Positions 33,693 through 41,068 of a DNA stretch of 64,000 bases are shown here, one piece after another. Numbering within the stretch: position 1 is the stretch's first letter; the number at the start of each line of letters is the position of its first letter. Origin of the DNA: Hydrogenophaga crocea (GTDB lineage: Bacteria; Pseudomonadota; Gammaproteobacteria; Burkholderiales; Burkholderiaceae_C). The stretch is taken from assembly GCF_011388215.1 (NCBI RefSeq), contig NZ_CP049989.1:2728001-2792000 (forward strand). The letters are read 5' to 3'. A model generated the notes under the pieces. It ran no database searches and was not told the origin of the DNA. It was given only the letters and a program-made list of their open reading frames with translations. The translations under genes and the position numbers were made by a program.

Positions 33693-35006
33693 TCAGCGGC
33701 GTTGCATTTCGGGGCTGGCCAGCAGCAGGGCCAGGGCCTGCGCGCCGCTGTCGGCGCGTTCGATCTCGGTGCGCGTGCGCTCGCTGAGCGCGGCGCCGAA
33801 GGCCTCACGCGCGAGCGCACGGGCGTCGGTCTGCGGGCCGGCCTGCTCGCCGAGCTGCACGGCCCAGGCCACGCGCTGGCGCAGCGCGTCGGCGCCCAGC
33901 CAGTCGGCCTCGGTGTCGGGCCAGCCCTGGGGCGAGGGGGCGCGGCCCGGCGGCTGGCCGAGCGCGGCGAGCGCGTTGGTCCAGCGCTGCGCGGGGCCCA
34001 CGGGACGGCCAAGCAGTCGGTGGGCCGCGATGTGGAGCTCTTCGGGCGTGCGCGCCTTGCCGGGCGCATGGGCCTGCCAGGCCAGTTCGTGATCGAACAG
34101 GGCGCGCGCGGTCTGGCGCAGGTCGCCCCCGGTGTCGGCGCAGCGGCGCGCCACCGCCCGCACCAGCGGCTCGGGCGGGGTGTCGGCCACGAAGTGGCGC
34201 ACCAGGCGCTGCGCCAGGTGCTGCGCCGTGGCCGGGTGCGTGGCGAGGTCTTCGAGCACGGCGTCGAGCGCCTGCGGGCCTTCGGCGTAGCGCCGGCCCA
34301 TCACGCGCTTGTCGCCCGGCTCGTGGCGCGCGGGCACGAAACGCGCGACGCCGGTGCCGGGCTCCACGGTCCAGCCGGTGAGCAGGCGCGCGAGCTCGGT
34401 CACGTCGGCCTGGGTGTAGCCCGCGTGCACGCCCACGGTGTGCAGTTCGAGCAGTTCGCGCGCGTGGTTCTCGTTGAGGCCGCGCTCGCGGCGCCGGCCC
34501 GCGGGCGAGCCCGGCCCCACCGACTGCGCGTTGTCGAGGTAGAGCAGCATGGCGGGGTGCAATGTGGCCGCGCGCAGCAGCGCGGTGAAGCGCCCGTCCA
34601 CGTGCGGGCGGATGGCCTCGCGCTCGTAGGGCCACACCACGCCGAGCGTGGCGCCCTTGGTGGCGGCCACAGTGAAGTGGTTGGCCCAGAACTGCACCCA
34701 GCGTTCGTGCACCGGCGTGGCCGTGCCCACCATGTGGGCCCAGCGCCGCTGCAGTGCGCGCTGGTTGGCCTGCACCAGCGCCTGGCGGTCGTTGTCGGGG
34801 CCGGGGGTGTTCACGGCGCGCAGCGCGGCGCGCGTGAGCGCCAGCGCCTCGGCGCCGTCGGGCAGGCCGCTGGCGTCGAAGGCCTGCGGCGCGTCCCATT
34901 GGCCGAGCACCCAGGCCAGGGGGTCGCGGCCGATGGTATCGAGCCGGGGCTCGCCCAGGCCGAAGCGGTGGGCCGCGAGCGCAGGGGCGTGGGCGGGGGT
35001 CTGCAT
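33693..35006 (-). CDS. DUF1800 family protein
   Basis: 437 residues. Typical blocks: AHRFGLGEP at the start, ERWVQFWANHFTVA, LYLDNAQSVG, GLNENHARELLELHTVGV, YTQADVTELARLLTGW, the DxxxHPATAQHLAQRLVRHFV region, and a C-terminal GWPDTEADWL. No signal peptide is evident, unlike the partner DUF1501. First gene of the five-gene minus-strand operon that ends with the sigma factor and the membrane protein. Confidence 0.9.
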   Translation of the reverse strand: MQTPAHAPALAAHRFGLGEPRLDTIGRDPLAWVLGQWDAPQAFDASGLPDGAEALALTRAALRAVNTPGPDNDRQALVQANQRALQRRWAHMVGTATPVHERWVQFWANHFTVAATKGATLGVVWPYEREAIRPHVDGRFTALLRAATLHPAMLLYLDNAQSVGPGSPAGRRRERGLNENHARELLELHTVGVHAGYTQADVTELARLLTGWTVEPGTGVARFVPARHEPGDKRVMGRRYAEGPQALDAVLEDLATHPATAQHLAQRLVRHFVADTPPEPLVRAVARRCADTGGDLRQTARALFDHELAWQAHAPGKARTPEELHIAAHRLLGRPVGPAQRWTNALAALGQPPGRAPSPQGWPDTEADWLGADALRQRVAWAVQLGEQAGPQTDARALAREAFGAALSERTRTEIERADSGAQALALLLASPEMQRR

Positions 35007-35166
35007 GCCGGGTTGAACCGCGTAGCCTGCCCGCGCTTACGCGCCGCGGTGCATGCCCGAGTGCCGCGGTCGGGCATGGCGCGCTGCCCCGTAAGGCCGG
35101 CCGCGGCTCGGGGGTTCAAGCAGCAGGCCGGCATGTCGCCGGTCGCCCCCACGCCAGGAGCCCCCC

Positions 35167-35493
35167 ATGACCCCGAACACCCTTGCCCGCAACGCCACCC
35201 TCGCCCTCGTGCTGGGCGCCGCCCTGCTGCAGGCCCACGCCGCCGATCGCGTGGACCGCCGCCAGGCGCGCCAGGAGCAGCGCATCGACCAGGGCATTGC
35301 CTCGGGCGAGCTCACGCGGCCCGAGGCCGCGCGGCTGACGCGCGGGCAGAACCACATCGACCGGATGGAGAACCGCGCAGAGGCCGACGGCCAGGTGACG
35401 GGCCGGGAGGCCGTCCGGCTCGAAAACGCCCAGGACCATGCGAGCCGGCGCATCTACCGCAACAAGCACGACCGGCAGCAGCGCCAGCATTGA
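35167..35493 (+). CDS. Small secreted charged protein
   Basis: 108 residues with a clear signal peptide (ALVLGAALLQAHA, cleavage about residue 25). The mature part consists of two related helix-turn units: RQEQRIDQGIASGELTRPEA, then NHIDRMENRAEADGQVTGRE, a pattern also like EF-hand-free calcium-less repeats of periplasmic proteins. It ends in a basic tail. I do not know a function. Divergent from the DUF1800 gene; upstream sequence has no clear promoter. Confidence 0.78.
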   Translation: MTPNTLARNATLALVLGAALLQAHAADRVDRRQARQEQRIDQGIASGELTRPEAARLTRGQNHIDRMENRAEADGQVTGREAVRLENAQDHASRRIYRNKHDRQQRQH

Positions 35494-35573
35494 GCGCCGG
35501 GCGCAGGCAGGGCGAGGAACGGCGGGCGCCGGCCGGCCACCCAGGCGGTTCCTTCACTTCCTTCCGGACCGCC

Positions 35574-36653
35574 ATGAACCGACTCACGCGGGGCGCCCCT
35601 CGCCCCACCCCCGCCACCGCCCCCACCACCCGGCCGATGCCCACCCAGTCAGCGTGGGAAGGACGCACCGCCCTGCTGGCGTCGGTCGGCCTGAGCAAAA
35701 GGGACCACAACGCTGTGCTGGGTGGCGCCGCGCACAAGTTCATCGAGGGCATGGCGCTCGACCTGCAGGAGCGCCGGCTGCTGTCCGACCACTGCTGCAA
35801 GAAGAACACCGCGGTGCTTGCGCTGATGCAGGACCTGCGACCCGATTTCGTGCCCGTGCTGAGCCTCACGCCGCCCGACGACACTTCGTTCGATGAGCGC
35901 GCACAGCGCACGATCGAGAGCCTGAAAGCGGCGGTCGAACTCGAGTTGGCCTTCGAGGTCCATCTCGGCGACGTCCCGGTGACGGGCGCGGTCATGGACG
36001 CCCTGGAAAACGCCATGACCGCCCCGGGCGCGCGCATCACGGCCTTTCACTTCGAGTCGCCATGGGCCGAAGACCAGGACGGCCGGTTCGTCCACCAGGC
36101 GCTGCTGCAACGCCTGAGCGACAGCCTCAAGGGCTGCGCCTCCTTGCAGGAAGTGCGCGGCGGCATGGGCGTGCTGTGGCTGCTCGACCGGCCGGTCGAG
36201 CACCTGTCCATCGTCTCCGCCCAGCCGCCCCGCTCGGCCGATATGGCGCAGCTCAAACGTGTGCTGGGCCACGGCGTGGGCCGCTTCACCTGCGCGAGCG
36301 ATGATGTCCGCGTGTTCCCGGCCGTGACCGGCGTGGTTCGGGCCGCGAACACACAAGCATCGGCGGCAACGGCGGTCCAAGCCGTGACGCTGCACCACCC
36401 CTACCGGGCGCCCCGCGGCCCCGAGGGCGCGAAGGCCGTCGATGACCTGCTGCACACCCCGCATCTGAAGCGGCTCATGCTGCCCGCGTCAGAGTGGCTC
36501 AACGCGCTCGGCGATCACACGCTCACGGAACGGATCGGCGACACCGGCCTGCAGGCCCTGGACTTCGGCGACGGCCTCGGCGGCCTGTCGCTGCCGGTCA
36601 TGAACGCGCTGGCGGCGAACGCAGCCACGCCAGCCAACCCGCCACGGGTTTGA
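35574..36653 (+). CDS. Unrecognised FI[DE]G-module / leucine-rich-repeat-like protein (family member 2)
   Basis: 359 residues from ATG 35574 (a later ATG at 35637 is possible). It has the same N-terminal module as member 1, with FIEG (56-59), MQ (85-86) and P-V-L (94-96). The strand-rich middle part is also shared (AFEVHLGD, ITAFHFESP, LSIVSAQPP, AVTLHHPYR, LKRLMLPAS, LQALDFGDGLGGLSLP). It ends about 100 residues earlier than member 1, without the long helical tail. Its last 56 bases overlap the 3' end of the opposing methyltransferase gene. The first 20 residues are Pro/Thr-rich. No export signal. Confidence 0.75.
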   Translation: MNRLTRGAPRPTPATAPTTRPMPTQSAWEGRTALLASVGLSKRDHNAVLGGAAHKFIEGMALDLQERRLLSDHCCKKNTAVLALMQDLRPDFVPVLSLTPPDDTSFDERAQRTIESLKAAVELELAFEVHLGDVPVTGAVMDALENAMTAPGARITAFHFESPWAEDQDGRFVHQALLQRLSDSLKGCASLQEVRGGMGVLWLLDRPVEHLSIVSAQPPRSADMAQLKRVLGHGVGRFTCASDDVRVFPAVTGVVRAANTQASAATAVQAVTLHHPYRAPRGPEGAKAVDDLLHTPHLKRLMLPASEWLNALGDHTLTERIGDTGLQALDFGDGLGGLSLPVMNALAANAATPANPPRV

Positions 36654-37806
36654 GCTGGTCTTCGCGCAGCGTGGCGGCCTCGATGGCCTGCACCTCGAGG
36701 CCGTGCGCCGCGGCCAGCCGCTCGATCAGCCCGCGCGAGTGCGCGTAGCGCAGGCTGGGCCGCAGCTGCAGGTCGCGCCCCGCATCGGCCTGCTCCACGC
36801 TGAAGGCGAACACGCCACCGGGCGCCAGGCGCCGCGCCACGGCCGCGAACACGGCGTCGAGCGCGCCCACGTAGATGAACACGTCGGCCGCGACGACGAG
36901 GTCGGCCGGTGCATCGGCCTCGGCGAGAAAGCCCAGCAGGTCGCCGCGCGCCACGCGGCGGTAGTGGCCCGTGGCCTGGGCGCGCTGCACCATTTCGTCG
37001 GCCAGGTCCACGCCGTCGACGGCGTCGGCGTGCGGCGCGAGCAGGCCACCGCACAGGCCGGTGCCGCAGCCCAGGTCGAGCGCGAGCGCATAGCGCCGGC
37101 CGTTCGCGGTGAGCGGCGCGAGCAGCGCCTGTGGCACGGTGTACTTGAGCTGCGCGAGGTGGGCCTGGAAGTCGTCGGCGTAGCGGTCGAACAGGGCGCG
37201 CGCGTAAAGCGCGGGCGGCGGGGGCGGGTCTTGCGCGTCGGTCACGGCCGCGAGGTAGAAGCCCAGCAGCCCGGCGTCGGCCCCGTGCGCGAGCGCCTGG
37301 CGGAAGCAGCGTTCGGCCTCGCCCAGGCGGCCCACGTGGCGCATGAGGTGGCCGCGCTGGGTCCAGGCTTCGTCGAGCGTGGGGTCGCGCTCGAGCGCGG
37401 CGTCGAGCGCCTGCAGGCCTTGCTCGGGGTGATCGAGCTGCAGCTCGCACAAGGCCAGCGACAACCACAGCCCGCCCTGGTCGGCGCCGAGTGCGATGGC
37501 CTGGCGCAGCGCATGGGCCGCGCCGGCCCAGTCTTCGAGCGCTTCGCGGCTCAGGCCCAGCGCGGCCCAGGCGTCGGTGTGGGTGGGGTCGGCGAGCAGG
37601 GCGGCGTCGAGCCGTTCGATCGCGGCCCGCCATTCGCCCAGGCGGCACAGCGTGACGCCCAGGTTCGCGAGCACCGAAGGCCGGCCGGGCACGAGCGCGA
37701 GTGCGGCCTCGTAGTCGCGGCGCGCGTCGTCGAAGCGGCGCGCTTCGAAGTGGGTGTTGCCGGCAAAAAAGTGCGCCTTGGCGCGGTCGAAGGTGTCGTC
37801 GGACAT
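36598..37806 (-). CDS. TPR-domain SAM-dependent methyltransferase
   Basis: 402 residues. Residues 5-175 are tetratricopeptide repeats (AHFFAGNTHFEARRFDDAR, LANLGVTLCRLGEWRAAIERLDAAL and so on). A class I methyltransferase follows, with SAM loop LDLGCGTG at 243-250 and acidic VDGVDLADEMV. Similar fusions are annotated as NDUFAF5-like or Tam-like methyltransferases. The TPR part probably binds the protein substrate. The 3' end overlaps family member 2 tail-to-tail, and member 3 lies divergently upstream, so two copies of that family flank this gene. Confidence 0.88.
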   Translation of the reverse strand: MSDDTFDRAKAHFFAGNTHFEARRFDDARRDYEAALALVPGRPSVLANLGVTLCRLGEWRAAIERLDAALLADPTHTDAWAALGLSREALEDWAGAAHALRQAIALGADQGGLWLSLALCELQLDHPEQGLQALDAALERDPTLDEAWTQRGHLMRHVGRLGEAERCFRQALAHGADAGLLGFYLAAVTDAQDPPPPPALYARALFDRYADDFQAHLAQLKYTVPQALLAPLTANGRRYALALDLGCGTGLCGGLLAPHADAVDGVDLADEMVQRAQATGHYRRVARGDLLGFLAEADAPADLVVAADVFIYVGALDAVFAAVARRLAPGGVFAFSVEQADAGRDLQLRPSLRYAHSRGLIERLAAAHGLEVQAIEAATLREDQLKPVAGWLAWLRSPPARS

Positions 37807-37941
37807 GGGCGGCAGGGCGAGGGGTGAGGGACGGGGGAAAGGCAGCGCGCATCCTAGGCCAGAGCGACGGCGCGATGAATGACGGGAACGGGTGTTCGAC
37901 AGCGCCCGACACAACGCGCTTTGCCTATTGAGGGAATTGCC

Positions 37942-38397
37942 ATGCGCTCACTGACCGCCGCCCACCACCGGGCAAACCATTTCTTGGCGAGGATGGAACA
38001 TCCCCCCCTGTCCCGGCCCATGCGCGTCGAAGCGTGGCTGATCCAACATGGCCTGCCCTGCCGCGTTGCCGACAATCCCTGGATCGACCATGCGCTGACC
38101 GCCTTCATCGAAGGGAACGAGTTGTCGTTCACCCAAAGCGAATGGCTGTGCGCCTGGCTCACGGCTTCGGCCCCCCAGAACCTGCCGCTGCTGCTCGGCA
38201 TGCAGCAACAAAACCCTTCGTTCCTTCCCATGCTGTACCTGACGGCCCCCGGGGGGCAACACGATGCGCCGCCCATTCAACAGGCGCACGCGGATGGCGT
38301 GCTGCGCGAAGCCGAAGGCCTGGGTTTGGTTCAGTTCCGCGCCACACACCAAGCGCCAAAGCGCCCCTGGGAGCCCACGCTGGGCCGTGCCGACTGA
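37942..38397 (+). CDS. Truncated FI[DE]G-module protein (family member 3)
   Basis: 151 residues, ATG preceded by a good GAGGG ribosome site. It contains only the N-terminal module: LIQHGLP, FIEG (55-58), a Trp-rich helix (EWLCAWL), MQ (87-88) and P-M-L (96-98). The alignment with members 1 and 2 stops at LVQFRA and the last ~20 residues are unrelated. It may be a free-standing module or a 3'-deleted relict. It converges with the enoyl-CoA hydratase gene 42 bases on; a 7-bp hairpin lies between. Confidence 0.65.
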   Translation: MRSLTAAHHRANHFLARMEHPPLSRPMRVEAWLIQHGLPCRVADNPWIDHALTAFIEGNELSFTQSEWLCAWLTASAPQNLPLLLGMQQQNPSFLPMLYLTAPGGQHDAPPIQQAHADGVLREAEGLGLVQFRATHQAPKRPWEPTLGRAD

Positions 38398-38407
38398 TGC
38401 CGCCCGG

Positions 38408-38427
38408 GCCGGCCCCACAAGGCCGGC
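38408..38427. terminator. Hairpin between convergent genes
   Basis: A 7-bp stem GCCGGCC / GGCCGGC with a six-base loop lies between the ends of the truncated module gene and the enoyl-CoA hydratase. There is no T tract on either side, so it is at best a weak or Rho-assisted terminator. Confidence 0.4.
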
Positions 38428-38439
38428 GGGAACAGGCCT

Positions 38440-39204
38440 TCAGACCTTCGAGAAATCGGGCTTGCGCCGCTCCATGAAGGCCCCGAAGGCCTCCTTGGCC
38501 GCGGGCTCGCGCAGCATGCGGCCAAAGCTCGCGCCCTCTTCCGCGATGGTCTTGAGCACCAGCTCGCCCTGGCCCTTCTTCATGAGGCGCTTGGTCTCGA
38601 TCAGCGAGCTCAGCGGCTTTGCCGCGAGCTTGGCGGCCACGCTGTGCGCGTAGGCATTGGCCTCGGTGGGCGGCAGCACGCGGTTGACCAGGCCCACCTC
38701 GAGCGCGGCCTCGGCCATGAAGGGCTCGCCCAGCAACAGGGCCTCGGCGGCGCGGTGGTAGCCCAGCATCTGCGGCACCAGCAGGCTGCTCGCGGCCTCG
38801 GGACAGAGGCCCAGGTTCACGAAGGGCATGGAGAACGCGGCGTTGTCGCCCGCGTAGACCAGGTCGCAGTGAAACAGCAGCGTGGTGCCCACGCCCACCG
38901 CGGGGCCGCAGACGGCGGCGATCAGCGGCTTGGGAAAGGTGGCGATGCCTTTGAGGAAACGGAACACCGGCGAGTCCAGGCCCGCGGGCGGGTTGTTCAG
39001 GAAGTCGCCGATGTCGTTGCCGGCCGAGAACACGGTCTCGTGGCCCTGGATCAGCACCACGCGCACGGCCGGGTCGTCGGCCGCGCCGGCCAGCGCGTCG
39101 GCGAGCGCGCCGTACATGGCCGAGGTGATCGAGTTCTTCTTGTCGGCGCGGTTGAAGGTGAGGGTGCGGATGCCGGCTTCGGTGTGGACGAGGATGTCGC
39201 TCAT
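38440..39204 (-). CDS. Enoyl-CoA hydratase/isomerase family protein
   Basis: 254 residues, crotonase fold. FSAGNDIGDF and GPAVGVGTTLLFHCD form the oxyanion hole. The second catalytic region reads PFVNLGLCPEAASSLLVPQ, the ECI/PaaG-like pattern in which the hydratase Glu is replaced, pointing to an isomerase or a general hydratase relative. Stand-alone gene, 56 bases downstream of the FG-GAP lipoprotein gene. Substrate undetermined. Confidence 0.86.
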   Translation of the reverse strand: MSDILVHTEAGIRTLTFNRADKKNSITSAMYGALADALAGAADDPAVRVVLIQGHETVFSAGNDIGDFLNNPPAGLDSPVFRFLKGIATFPKPLIAAVCGPAVGVGTTLLFHCDLVYAGDNAAFSMPFVNLGLCPEAASSLLVPQMLGYHRAAEALLLGEPFMAEAALEVGLVNRVLPPTEANAYAHSVAAKLAAKPLSSLIETKRLMKKGQGELVLKTIAEEGASFGRMLREPAAKEAFGAFMERRKPDFSKV

Positions 39205-39260
39205 GGCTGGTGGGAGGGGTTGGAACCAGCCGGACAAGTTACCACGAAGGCCGGGCCGGA

Positions 39261-40931
39261 TCAGTAGAGGTAAACCGCCCCACTGCCCGGCGCGCTGTTG
39301 TCGTCCGGGTTGCCGCCCAGCAGCGTGGACGCGCTGTCTTCGATGGGCGCGCCGACCGCCAGGCTGGCCCCGTCGCCCGAGAGCGCCAGACCGGCGCCGA
39401 AGCGGTCCCCGGCATCGGCGTTGGGCGCCTTGACATAGGCCCCGGATTGCCAGGCGCCGCTTCGGCGCCAGTACAGGTAGACCGCGCCCGATTCCTCGCG
39501 GCCGGTCGGCTCCAGGGGGGCGCCGATGCCACGGCCGATGCCGCTTTGCGCCACGGCGGCCACGGCCAGCGCATCGCCGTCGGCCGAGAGCGACACGGCA
39601 TGGCCGAACTCGGCATAGGTCTGCGCGTTGGCGGCCTTGACATAGGCCTGCTGCGCCCAGCCCGCCCCGGCGCGCGCGAACACATAGACCGCGCCCACCA
39701 GGAACTTGTTGGGCTGGCGGCTCTGATCGCCGCCGACGCCGGTGGCCAGGCTGCTTTCGCCCACAGCCCCCACCGCCACCGTGGCGCCATCGGCCGACAC
39801 GGCCACGGCGCCGCCGAAGCGGTCGCCGAGGCCGAGGTTGGAGGACACGAGTTCGCTGGTCTGCGCCCAGGTGCCGCCCTGCCGGGCAAACACATACGCG
39901 GCACCGGCTTCCAGCGTGTTGCCGCCGATCGTGCGCGGCACCTGGCTGGCCCCCACCACCAGCGTCTGTCCATCGCCCGACAGGCCAAGTGCGCCGCCGA
40001 ACCCGTTGTCCACGGTGGTCTCGGGCGAGGCGAGCGTTTGCTGGTGCGCCCATGGGCCCGCGGCCCGCGTGAACAGCTCGACCGCGCTGGTGGCGTTGGT
40101 CTGCCCCGTTTCGGGGGCCATGCCCGCGGCCAGCGTCTGCCCATCGGCCGACAGCGCCACGGCGCTGCCGAAACGCCAGGGCTGGGTGGTGTCGGTCGGC
40201 TGCAGGACGGGCTCGGCGGTCCAGCCCGCGGGGCCGCGTTCGTAGGCGTACACGGCGCCCAGGCCGTTGAAGGCCAGCGGCGCCCCCACCACGAGCCGCG
40301 TGCCCGACGCCGACACCGACACCGCAACGGCCGAGCCGAAGAGATCGCCGGCAACGGGCGTGGGCGCCTTCAGGTAGGCATCGAGCCCCCATTGCCCCGC
40401 CCTGCGCGCGAAGACCAGCACCGCGCCGCTGCTGGGGGCCGAGCCGTCGGCGGGGTCGCTCGAGGCGCTGTCGTCGCGCGGCACCCCGATCACCAGGGTC
40501 TGCCCGTCGGCCGACAGGGCCACGCTGGTGCCCGCCCGGTTGCCCTGGTTGGGCGCCTTGAAATAGCCCACGGCGGCGTCGAGCACGCGGCTGTCGACGG
40601 TCAGCGCGGGGGAATCGGTGCACGCGCTGCCCCGGCAGGTGCGCAGCCAGTGCCGCGCGTTCCACTGCCCGGGCAGCAGCCATTGCCGTTCGTGCGCGGT
40701 GGTGTGGGCGGGCAGCGTCGCCACCACGTGGGGCGACGCCGCGTCGGCCTCTTGAACCACCCACTGGTAGCTGGTGGCATCGGAGGCGTCCTGCCAGCGC
40801 AGTTGCAGGGTCTTGATGCCGGTGGCCTGCAGATCGAGCGAGGGCAGCGGACCGCTGTCTCCGCAGGCCGTCAGGGCAGCGGCGGACAGCGCGATGAGGA
40901 GGTAGCGCCAGGCGTGTGCAAGGGGTTTCAT
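39261..40931 (-). CDS. FG-GAP repeat (integrin-alpha-like beta-propeller) lipoprotein
   Basis: 556 residues. A lipoprotein signal ends in LTAC (about residue 23). A fibronectin-like domain with paired Cys (TCRGSACTD) is followed by about seven beta-propeller blades of the type FGxAVALSADGQTLVVGAP ... GAVYVFxRxxGxW. The chain stops at GAVYLY, exactly at the end of the last blade, so no C-terminal domain exists. It is expected on the outer membrane. Divergent from the patatin/barrel gene with a 137-base gap. Blades of this class often bind calcium or proteins; the ligand is unknown. Confidence 0.85.
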   Translation of the reverse strand: MKPLAHAWRYLLIALSAAALTACGDSGPLPSLDLQATGIKTLQLRWQDASDATSYQWVVQEADAASPHVVATLPAHTTAHERQWLLPGQWNARHWLRTCRGSACTDSPALTVDSRVLDAAVGYFKAPNQGNRAGTSVALSADGQTLVIGVPRDDSASSDPADGSAPSSGAVLVFARRAGQWGLDAYLKAPTPVAGDLFGSAVAVSVSASGTRLVVGAPLAFNGLGAVYAYERGPAGWTAEPVLQPTDTTQPWRFGSAVALSADGQTLAAGMAPETGQTNATSAVELFTRAAGPWAHQQTLASPETTVDNGFGGALGLSGDGQTLVVGASQVPRTIGGNTLEAGAAYVFARQGGTWAQTSELVSSNLGLGDRFGGAVAVSADGATVAVGAVGESSLATGVGGDQSRQPNKFLVGAVYVFARAGAGWAQQAYVKAANAQTYAEFGHAVSLSADGDALAVAAVAQSGIGRGIGAPLEPTGREESGAVYLYWRRSGAWQSGAYVKAPNADAGDRFGAGLALSGDGASLAVGAPIEDSASTLLGGNPDDNSAPGSGAVYLY

Positions 40932-41068
40932 GGCAAGGCTCCGGGGTGGACGGACAGACCGCCGATGACAGCAGCCGCGGAACCGAAGCCCCATACTGCC
41001 CAGGGCGTATTTGTTCCGTTCGGCGGCCTCTAGACTCGCGCTCTCCCACCGCCTCTTCCCCCTCGCCC

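Noticed and set aside
33693..35006. Frameshift or loss of the signal peptide in DUF1800
   Set aside because: The frame is intact and starts with the usual AHRFGLG block; absence of a leader is common in this family.
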